A DNA stretch of 34,370 bases from Sediminibacterium sp. (GTDB lineage: Bacteria; Bacteroidota; Bacteroidia; Chitinophagales; Chitinophagaceae). The stretch lies in the NCBI GenBank assembly GCA_016786865.1, contig JAEUVE010000001.1, positions 1 to 34,370 on the forward strand, read 5' to 3'. A program made the position numbers and the translations under genes. Below are positions 28,071 through 34,370 of this stretch, one piece after another; the stretch's first letter is position 1; every line of letters begins with the position of its first letter. The notes under the pieces are model-generated. The model was not told where the DNA came from. It saw nothing but the letters and a program-made list of their open reading frames with translations, and did not search any database.

Positions 28071-29324
28071 ATGACACATACCCCATTAGCAGAAAGAATG
28101 AGACCTGCCACACTCAACGATGTGGTGGGTCAGGAGCATATTACCGGACAGGGAAGTATGCTTCGGAATGCCATTGAGCAGGGACAGATCCCTTCCATGA
28201 TTCTCTGGGGGCCTCCCGGTGTAGGCAAAACCACACTGGCCAATGTGATCACACAAACATTAAAAGCGCCTTATTTTCAACTCAGCGCCATCAGCAGTGG
28301 TGTAAAAGAAGTGCGGGAAGTAATTGATCAGGCCAGGTCTCTGCCAGGTGCCGTGCTGTTCATAGACGAAATTCACCGGTTCAACAAAAGCCAGCAGGAT
28401 GCCTTATTGGGTGCAGTGGAAAAAGGGATTATCCGGTTGATAGGCGCCACCACAGAAAACCCTTCGTTTGAAGTAAACAGCGCCTTGCTGAGCAGGTGTC
28501 AGGTATATGTGTTGAAGGCTCTGGACAAAGAACAACTGATACGTTTGCTGAACGATGCTATCCGGAAAGACGAAATCCTGAAAGAAAAAAATATTACGCT
28601 GAAAGAAACCGAGGCGCTGATCAACATCAGTGGGGGCGATGGAAGAAAATTGCTGAACCTGTTGGATCTGGTAGTACAAACAGGACAAACTGTTATTACA
28701 GATGAACTGGTGATGAAAGTGGCTCAGCAAAAAATTGCCCTTTACGATAAGAGCGGAGAGCAACATTACGATGTGGTATCTGCGTTCATTAAAAGTATGC
28801 GCGGCAGCGACCCGAATGGTGCGGTTTACTGGCTGGCCAGAATGATCGAGGGCGGAGAAGATGTAAAATTCATTGCAAGAAGAATGCTGATATTCGCCAG
28901 CGAAGACATTGGCAATGCCAATCCAAATGCCCTGCTGCTGGCCAACTCTACTTTTGATGCAGTCAGCAAAATCGGTTATCCGGAAAGCAGGATCATTCTT
29001 TCGCAGTGTGCTACCTACCTGGCTTCCTCTGCCAAGAGCAATGCTTCGTACGAAGCCATTTCAAAAGCACAGCAGGCAGTGCAGAAGCACGGAGACCTGC
29101 CGGTGCCGCTGCACCTGCGCAATGCACCCACCCAGCTCATGAAGCGCATGGATTATGGAAAGGACTACCAGTATTCTCATTTGGGAGAAGGCAATTTCAT
29201 AGAACAGGAATACCTGCCGGATCAGTTGAAGAACACCCCTTTTTATGTTCCCGGAAACAATGCCCGTGAAAATGAGCTCCGTAAGTTCCTGAAGGAACGA
29301 TGGAAGAACAAATATGGATACTAG
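28071..29324 (+). CDS. rarA: Replication-associated recombination protein A (MgsA/RarA ATPase)
   Basis: RarA is an AAA+ ATPase of the clamp-loader clade that acts at stalled replication forks and binds single-stranded DNA-binding protein. The 417 residues match the family. They show LAERMRPATLNDVVGQEH at the start, the Walker A GPPGVGKT at 47-54, Walker B LFIDEIHRFNKSQQDAL near 96-112, and sensor GATTENPSFE. The C-terminal half carries the conserved SAFIKSMRGSDPNGAVYWLARM and FASEDIGNANPNAL, typical of RarA's tetramerisation region. It lies between an MFS transporter and a glycosyltransferase on the same strand, with 47-49 bp gaps. Confidence 0.96.
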   Translation: MTHTPLAERMRPATLNDVVGQEHITGQGSMLRNAIEQGQIPSMILWGPPGVGKTTLANVITQTLKAPYFQLSAISSGVKEVREVIDQARSLPGAVLFIDEIHRFNKSQQDALLGAVEKGIIRLIGATTENPSFEVNSALLSRCQVYVLKALDKEQLIRLLNDAIRKDEILKEKNITLKETEALINISGGDGRKLLNLLDLVVQTGQTVITDELVMKVAQQKIALYDKSGEQHYDVVSAFIKSMRGSDPNGAVYWLARMIEGGEDVKFIARRMLIFASEDIGNANPNALLLANSTFDAVSKIGYPESRIILSQCATYLASSAKSNASYEAISKAQQAVQKHGDLPVPLHLRNAPTQLMKRMDYGKDYQYSHLGEGNFIEQEYLPDQLKNTPFYVPGNNARENELRKFLKERWKNKYGY

Positions 29325-29373
29325 GAGTCAGTTAATTCATACCTTCGCTTTTATTTGACCAAAAGAATACTAC

Positions 29374-30591
29374 ATGAAAGTTGATACTATGCGAAAGATA
29401 GACAAATGGGCAGGTGTTCCATTGTGTACTTTATTGAGTGTAGTATCGATTGTTACCGATCTGTTTCGCGGAAAATCGGGCAGACCTGCCATTGAGCGCA
29501 CCCTGTTCATTGAATTATCCGAAATGGGCAGCGCCATCATTGCCGACCCGGCCATGCGCAAACTCAAAGCCGAGGGCAATGCCGAACTGTTCTTTGTTAT
29601 TTTCAAAGACAACGTAAAAAGTCTGGAGATTTTAAAAACCGTACCCGCAGAAAATATTTTTACCATGCGGCCCAGCAGCCTGCTTCACCTGGCTGGCGAC
29701 CTGATCCGTTTCATGATCTGGTGCCGCAAAAAGCAGATTACCTGCACCATCGACCTGGAGTTGTTTTCTCGCTTCACCGCCATGCTCAGCTTTTTTAGTT
29801 TAGCCAAAGACAGAGTGGGCTACAGCAGTTTTCACGACGAAGGTATGTTCCGGGGCTGGCTGATCAACCGTCCTGTGCGGTACAATCCGCATGTACACAT
29901 GGGAGTGAATTTTATTTCGCTTACCAATCAGGCACTGGGTTTTTACCAGAACCCCTATCCTACCAGCCTGGTTACCGGGCATGAACTGGAACTGGCTAAA
30001 GCAACCGTACCGGAAGAAGCCAAAAACAAAGTCCGTGAAAAAATAAGGGGACTGTATCCGGAATGGAAGAATGAGCGTGTTGTGCTGTTCAATGTAAACG
30101 CATCCGATCTGTTACCCCAACGCAGGTGGTTACCGGCCAACTTTGCCCTGGTGGCACAAAACCTGGTAGCGCAGTTTCCCGATATCCTGATTATTTTTAC
30201 CGGATCTCCTGCAGAACGTGGTTATGTACAAAACGTAATTGATATGACGCCCGGCACCCGCTGTGTGAATTCTGCCGGTGTATTTTCTTTCAGTGAATTG
30301 GTTCCCCTGTACAGCGTAAGCTCCTTTATGATTACAAACGATTCCGGGCCTGCTCATTTCGCCGCAGTAACCGATCTGAAAGTGTTTGTATTGTTTGGGC
30401 CTGAAACACCCAGCCTCTACCTGCCCCTGGGTGGCAATGCCGAACCATTTTATCTGGGACTGGCCTGCTCTCCTTGCGTGAGTGCAGCCAACCATCGTAA
30501 AACAAGTTGCACGGAACGTCCCTGCATCACCGGCATCAGTACTATTCAGGTAGAAGAAAGACTGGCAAGATTTTTAGCTGCAGGCGTTTAA
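29374..30591 (+). CDS. Glycosyltransferase family 9 protein (heptosyltransferase-like)
   Basis: GT9 enzymes transfer sugars, usually heptose, from nucleotide donors onto lipopolysaccharide cores at the inner face of the inner membrane. The 405-residue protein has the family two-domain layout. The N-terminal domain contains RTLFIELSEMGSAI in place of the usual R(F/L)xxxGD(V/L) region. The donor-binding C-terminal domain has NDSGPAHFAA near 321-330, then LFGPETP. A hydrophobic stretch (residues 13-28) suggests membrane attachment. Near the end is a four-Cys cluster (Cys365, 368, 379, 384) of form CxPC-x10-C-x4-C, which may bind metal or form disulfides. The substrate is uncertain. It converges on a GT39-type gene 19 bp away; hldD elsewhere in the window could supply heptose. 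Confidence 0.88.
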   Translation: MKVDTMRKIDKWAGVPLCTLLSVVSIVTDLFRGKSGRPAIERTLFIELSEMGSAIIADPAMRKLKAEGNAELFFVIFKDNVKSLEILKTVPAENIFTMRPSSLLHLAGDLIRFMIWCRKKQITCTIDLELFSRFTAMLSFFSLAKDRVGYSSFHDEGMFRGWLINRPVRYNPHVHMGVNFISLTNQALGFYQNPYPTSLVTGHELELAKATVPEEAKNKVREKIRGLYPEWKNERVVLFNVNASDLLPQRRWLPANFALVAQNLVAQFPDILIIFTGSPAERGYVQNVIDMTPGTRCVNSAGVFSFSELVPLYSVSSFMITNDSGPAHFAAVTDLKVFVLFGPETPSLYLPLGGNAEPFYLGLACSPCVSAANHRKTSCTERPCITGISTIQVEERLARFLAAGV

Positions 30592-30610
30592 GTTTCATCC
30601 GCCAACAAGA

Positions 30611-32281
30611 TTATTGAACCCGCTTTCCTGTTTGCACAAGGAACATAGGACTCAGTTCCTGTTCCCTGGTTGCTTTGTTCAGGAAGGTTCCGGTAAGCAT
30701 GGTTACATGAAAGTCTGTAAACTGATGAACCGGTTTCCGTGGTATCTGTAAAGAGTCGATCAATTCCAGCCCGCGTTGTGTTGTGTACACATACTTATCC
30801 TGCAATTCATCGGGTTGTACTTTATCTGTCCACAGAGGAGGCACCACCGTATTTAATTTAAAGCTGGTACTGAACGATGTTACATCCAGGCTTACGAGAC
30901 GGTCTTTGGGCAATTGTTGTTGCAGGTAATAATCTGCCACTGCAGACTCCGACTGATATGTGGTGAGTATTGGATAAAACTCCCTGTTCAGGTAATAGTT
31001 GATGCTCAGGGTAACCAGTACCGGAACAAAAATCATCCGGGCAAATACAGGCTTGTTTTTAGCAAAGAAAACGAAACCAGCCAGCAGCATACCTGCAAGC
31101 AATACCAACAAAGTATCTGCATGAAGGAAACTACTTTGAAAAAACACCATCAGCATACCCAGTGCAATCAGCAACAACACAACGGTTGCAGACTGCATTA
31201 CTGTAAGTACCCGCAGTGCTTTTTGCGATGCGTTCATGAGCGCTTCGGCAGCCATGATGGCCAGTAAAGGGAATACCGGGTTCAGGTAATGTGCCAGTTG
31301 AAATTTTGATGCGGAGAAAATCAGGAACATGACCAGGAAACCAAAATAGGTATAGGTTTCCGGAACATGTTTGCGTTGAACCAATGCTTTTGTTCTTAGC
31401 GCCAGCCCATAATAAGCCAGCCAGGCCCAGGGTAAAAAAGCCCATAAAAGGGTATGCACAAAAAAGAATGGATCGCCGCTGCCCTTGATCGGGCCGCTGT
31501 TGGCAAACCTTCCCCACTGGCTGTCGATCAGGAAAAAACGGATTCCGGAAACCTGCTGCTTCCCGAACACCCATTTCTCGGGATGAAGGTCGAACTGCTG
31601 GTAGTAACCATAAAGTGTCGGAATCATGAAAAAAACTGCAAGTACTGCCAGCAACAGCCATTGCCAGTGCAATATTTCTTTCCATTTGCCCCGGTACAGC
31701 AACGTACATCCAACCCCTGCGCCAACAGGTATGATGGTAAAGAGCCCCTTGGTCATCATCAAAGCGGCCAGTGCTGCGCTGCAATAAATCAGATGGGCTA
31801 TTTTTTTGCTATCCAGGTACACCACTACATGGTACAGTGCCATGATGGTGAAAAGCGTCATATAAGGTTCTGCCCGTACATCCATATTGGAAGTAATGGT
31901 ATGCTGGGCAGTAAGTAAAATAAGTGCGGCCACCACCCCATGTTTCTCTGAATAAAAACGTTTGCCATAGAGATAGGTATACCAGGCAGCCAACAGCACA
32001 CCAATAACGGCGGGCAGTTTATAGGCAATAATATTTACGCCAAACAAACTGTAAAACCAGGCAGTAACCCAGAACTGAAAATGGGGCTTATCCAGCCAGT
32101 CTGCCCCCATCAGAAAAATATCCAGCCATTTACCCGATACAAACATTTCGCGCGATACTTCGGCGTATACAGCTGCATCCGGTTCCAGCACTTCCACAAA
32201 CAGGCCGGCCGCATATACCACCAGGGTCAGGAAGAAAACAAGCTTCCATACAAGAGATTCGCTGATGCTGATTTTTTTCAT
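30611..32281 (-). CDS. GT39/ArnT-like membrane glycosyltransferase
   Basis: This is a 556-residue integral membrane protein of the PMT_2/ArnT type, which moves sugars from polyprenyl-phosphate donors onto lipid or protein acceptors on the periplasmic side. The first periplasmic loop has the acidic motif LEPDAAVYAEVSREMF (32-47), corresponding to the catalytic acid region, and then DWLDKPHFQFW. About 11-12 hydrophobic segments follow up to residue 420. A soluble C-terminal domain of roughly 130 residues follows the last segment, as in ArnT. The substrate (aminoarabinose, another sugar or protein) is not deducible. It is convergent with the GT9 gene and stands alone on its strand, with no obvious terminator in the 19-bp gap. 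Confidence 0.88.
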   Translation of the reverse strand: MKKISISESLVWKLVFFLTLVVYAAGLFVEVLEPDAAVYAEVSREMFVSGKWLDIFLMGADWLDKPHFQFWVTAWFYSLFGVNIIAYKLPAVIGVLLAAWYTYLYGKRFYSEKHGVVAALILLTAQHTITSNMDVRAEPYMTLFTIMALYHVVVYLDSKKIAHLIYCSAALAALMMTKGLFTIIPVGAGVGCTLLYRGKWKEILHWQWLLLAVLAVFFMIPTLYGYYQQFDLHPEKWVFGKQQVSGIRFFLIDSQWGRFANSGPIKGSGDPFFFVHTLLWAFLPWAWLAYYGLALRTKALVQRKHVPETYTYFGFLVMFLIFSASKFQLAHYLNPVFPLLAIMAAEALMNASQKALRVLTVMQSATVVLLLIALGMLMVFFQSSFLHADTLLVLLAGMLLAGFVFFAKNKPVFARMIFVPVLVTLSINYYLNREFYPILTTYQSESAVADYYLQQQLPKDRLVSLDVTSFSTSFKLNTVVPPLWTDKVQPDELQDKYVYTTQRGLELIDSLQIPRKPVHQFTDFHVTMLTGTFLNKATREQELSPMFLVQTGKRVQ

Positions 32282-32377
32282 AATCGTCCGGATTGTTTAA
32301 AAAATGGTAGCGCTGTGCAATAGTACAAAAATCAGGGCAACGGCCGGTTTCATTTTAAACGCTATTTTTATCCTTAA

Positions 32378-32845
32378 ATGATCAATACAACTGCCATGTC
32401 TTTTACCAGCCATTGGGTTATTAAACCATTCGGGGAATTAACGCCCCTGGAATTATACAGCATTATACGGCTTCGCAATGAAGTATTTGTAGTGGAACAG
32501 AACTGTGTTTTCCAGGATGCCGATAACAAAGATCAGGAAAGCTATCACCAGATGTACTGGAAGAACGATCAGTTGATTGCTTATTGCCGTTTACTGCCAC
32601 CCGGACTGGCCTATAATGAAATGAGCATTGGCAGGGTGGTAAGCGCACCTGCTGCCAGGGGAACAGGCGCAGGAAGAGAACTGATTGCCATGGCCATAGA
32701 GCAATGCTACAAATACTTTGGAAGAGGTCCTATCCGGATTGGCGCACAACTATACCTCAAACAATTTTATGCTTCATTTGGATTTGTGGCAGAGGGCGAA
32801 ATATACCTCGAAGATGGCATTGAGCACATTGAGATGGTGCTTTAA
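32378..32845 (+). CDS. elaA: ElaA-type GNAT family N-acetyltransferase
   Basis: This 155-residue acyltransferase of the GNAT superfamily matches the ElaA branch: HWVIKPFGELTPLELYSIIRLRNEVFVVEQNC at the start, then a catalytic-core region with acetyl-CoA-binding ARGTGAGRELI. It ends in the family YASFGFVAEGEIYLEDGIEHIEM. The true substrate of ElaA is unsettled. Two in-frame starts exist (32378 and 32396); the second, MSFTSHWVI, is at the usual family start. It is a single gene, diverging from the GT39 gene and convergent with the histidine kinase, 6 bp away. Confidence 0.92.
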   Translation: MINTTAMSFTSHWVIKPFGELTPLELYSIIRLRNEVFVVEQNCVFQDADNKDQESYHQMYWKNDQLIAYCRLLPPGLAYNEMSIGRVVSAPAARGTGAGRELIAMAIEQCYKYFGRGPIRIGAQLYLKQFYASFGFVAEGEIYLEDGIEHIEMVL

Positions 32846-32851
32846 GCCTCG

Positions 32852-34123
32852 CTACGTTAATGGCAGATACACATAGAATGAGCTACCTGCTCCTTCCTTG
32901 CTTTCGAGCCGGATCTTTCCTTTGTGTACTTCGATGATTTGCTTACAGATAGAGAGTCCAAGACCAAAGCTGGTTTCACCGGAAGTTCCTTTTCGTTTGG
33001 CTTCTGTAAAAGAGTCGAATACTTTCTCTTTTTTATCTTCAGGAATTCCGATACCATGATCCTTCACTGCAATCACTGCTTCATCCTGCTGCCTCGACAG
33101 CGAAATATTGATTACGGAATTGGGATTGCTGAATTTAATGGCATTGTTCACCAGATTGGTAATGACCCGATCAATTTTGTCGGGATCTATCGAAGCAATC
33201 AGGTGCTCATGAACCATTTCAGTCCGAAGCTGAATTTTTTTATCGCTGGCATTGAATTCCAGCAGGCGAACCGACTGATGCAACACTTCATTCAGGTCGG
33301 CCTTAACAAATTTATAAGAATGGATCTCCTTCAGATTGGTCTGCAGCAGATCATTGATTAATCCAATTGTATTAGAGGAAGAATGCTCCGCAAGCTGCAG
33401 CAATTCCCTCTGCTCTGCAGTAAGGTTATCATCCATCAGGATCAGCTTGGTAATACCGGCAATACTGCTGATCGGGCTTCTCAGATCATGCGCTACGGCA
33501 TTAAGTATTCTTTCTTTTTGTTCTTTGGCTGCAGCGAGCTCCTGGAATGCTTTTTCCAGCTTCAACTGATAATTCAGGTATCCGTGTTTTAGATAAAACA
33601 GACAGAGAATAAAGATCAGCATGGGCAGCAATATCTTAACCGTTTCTACCAACAGGTCTACTCTGGAGATCGTGGATATGGGTATATCGGCCAGGCGAAT
33701 AAATACAAAAACAAAGGCAACCATGATGGCAAAGACCGTGTACTGCCATAGTTTATCGAAGAGTACTACCGCCGCAATGATCATGATGAGCATGCGGTAT
33801 TCATTTCCTGACTTAAAAAAATAAGCTGCCAATAGTCCAATAAAAGCAAGTACAATCAGCATTCCGGAACGCAGATACAAGTATTTCTGCGAGTACGAGA
33901 TCCAGAAGCCAAAACAAAAAATGGAAAACTGTAAAGCGCTTACAGCTGCTGGTAAGTATTGTTGATTAGCCAGGTTGAATAAAAAAACAAAAAAAACAAG
34001 TGGAGTAGCAATGACGAGAAACAAATTGAACATATAGCTCTTCTGTATCTCTACAAAGTGCATCTCATCATTGATTCCCAACGTAAGGATCTTATTGAAA
34101 AAGGATTTTATTGGGTTAGCCAT
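32852..34123 (-). CDS. Membrane sensor histidine kinase
   Basis: The 423-residue kinase begins with a membrane domain of about six helices (about 31-180, no recognisable sensor fold), followed by a coiled coil around 183-205. The DHp domain has the phospho-acceptor His212 in AHDLRSPISS. The ATPase domain has the N box ITNLVNNAIKFSN, the G1 box DHGIGIPEDKK and the G2 box FGLGLSICKQI. No response regulator is adjacent, so it is an orphan. The LuxR-type regulator at 10039-10677 is more than 20 kb away, and such regulators normally pair with a different kinase class. The gene lies downstream of an rRNA operon terminator. A possible TTG/N21/TATTTTG promoter is at 34151-34181. Confidence 0.95.
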   Translation of the reverse strand: MANPIKSFFNKILTLGINDEMHFVEIQKSYMFNLFLVIATPLVFFVFLFNLANQQYLPAAVSALQFSIFCFGFWISYSQKYLYLRSGMLIVLAFIGLLAAYFFKSGNEYRMLIMIIAAVVLFDKLWQYTVFAIMVAFVFVFIRLADIPISTISRVDLLVETVKILLPMLIFILCLFYLKHGYLNYQLKLEKAFQELAAAKEQKERILNAVAHDLRSPISSIAGITKLILMDDNLTAEQRELLQLAEHSSSNTIGLINDLLQTNLKEIHSYKFVKADLNEVLHQSVRLLEFNASDKKIQLRTEMVHEHLIASIDPDKIDRVITNLVNNAIKFSNPNSVINISLSRQQDEAVIAVKDHGIGIPEDKKEKVFDSFTEAKRKGTSGETSFGLGLSICKQIIEVHKGKIRLESKEGAGSSFYVYLPLT

Positions 34124-34150
34124 TGGTTGATAGTAAAATCAATACAAATG

Positions 34151-34181
34151 CAAAATACAGTAAAAAAACAGCAATCTGCAA
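34151..34181 (-). promoter_or_regulatory. Possible promoter of the histidine kinase gene
   Basis: On the minus strand TTG (34181-34179) is followed after 21 nt by TATTTTG (34157-34151). It is one T short of the TAnnTTTG consensus, with the same spacing and -7 element as upstream of glnN. ATG 34123 lies 28 bp further. Confidence 0.35.
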
Positions 34182-34231
34182 GTTATTGAAAATAGGGAGG
34201 TGGTTTGAGAAAATGCAGCTATTATAATAAT

Positions 34232-34268
34232 AAAAAAAGCCTCGATCCGAGAAAACGGAACGAGGCTT
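34232..34268 (-). terminator. Intrinsic terminator of the rRNA operon
   Basis: On the minus strand a 13-bp stem with one internal mismatch (arms 34256-34268 and 34237-34249) closes a 6-nt loop. A T run (opposite the A run 34232-34238) follows. It lies about 10 bp after the 5S gene. Confidence 0.88.
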
Positions 34269-34277
34269 GAATAAATA

Positions 34278-34370
<93 letters not shown>

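Noticed and set aside
10039..34123. Pairing the LuxR-type regulator (10039-10677) with the histidine kinase (32852-34123)
   Set aside because: They are over 20 kb apart. The kinase has the HisKA-type H box (AHDLRSP), whereas LuxR-type regulators usually pair with HisKA_3 kinases.

Overview
The window is a chromosomal segment of a Bacteroidota bacterium, most likely a member of the Chitinophagaceae. The grounds are a type IX secretion (T9SS) sorting domain on a giant surface protein, a type III glutamine synthetase, a head-GIN/DUF2807 protein, Bacteroidota-style promoter boxes (TAnnTTTG), little use of Shine-Dalgarno sequences, and an efp-accB-accC gene order. Most of the window is ordinary chromosome: nucleotide, amino-acid, fatty-acid and translation genes mixed with envelope genes. 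No tRNA, CRISPR array, insertion sequence or prophage was seen.

Layout: 1-1023 is the open 3' part of an RHS/YD-repeat gene (minus strand) that lacks its 5' half and abuts the pyrG terminator. pyrG (minus) and a secreted dienelactone-hydrolase-family protein (plus) diverge from 2723-2916. A secreted protein of unknown function (3877-5115) converges with no gap on a purL-hldD-proC operon (9137-5116, minus). Next are a DUF2807 protein and a LuxR-type response regulator, both minus. A three-gene secreted cluster (14498-10699, minus) encodes a propeller-like protein, an MbnH/MauG-type di-heme enzyme and a divergent copper-amine-oxidase-like protein without the usual copper histidines. Diverging from it is a 1386-residue SdrD_B/T9SS surface protein, followed by glutamine synthetase III and a small Spy-like protein.

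The minus-strand block 21797-26786 holds aspS plus a small membrane protein, then efp, then accB-accC (genes listed 5' to 3'). The plus-strand block 26878-30591 holds a YbjJ-like MFS transporter, rarA and a GT9 glycosyltransferase. A GT39/ArnT-like membrane glycosyltransferase converges on the GT9 gene. An ElaA-type acetyltransferase and an orphan sensor histidine kinase follow. The window ends inside a 5S rRNA gene (minus), so an rRNA operon lies to the right.

The best candidate for an undescribed system is the 14498-10699 cluster. It pairs a di-heme enzyme of a family known to oxidise aromatic residues of partner proteins with a secreted amine-oxidase-fold protein that looks unable to build the usual copper/topaquinone site, and no MbnP partner is visible. 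Secondary points of interest are an EF-P whose loop tip carries arginine instead of lysine, the 5'-truncated rhs fragment, and a 12-bp perfect inverted repeat in front of purL.
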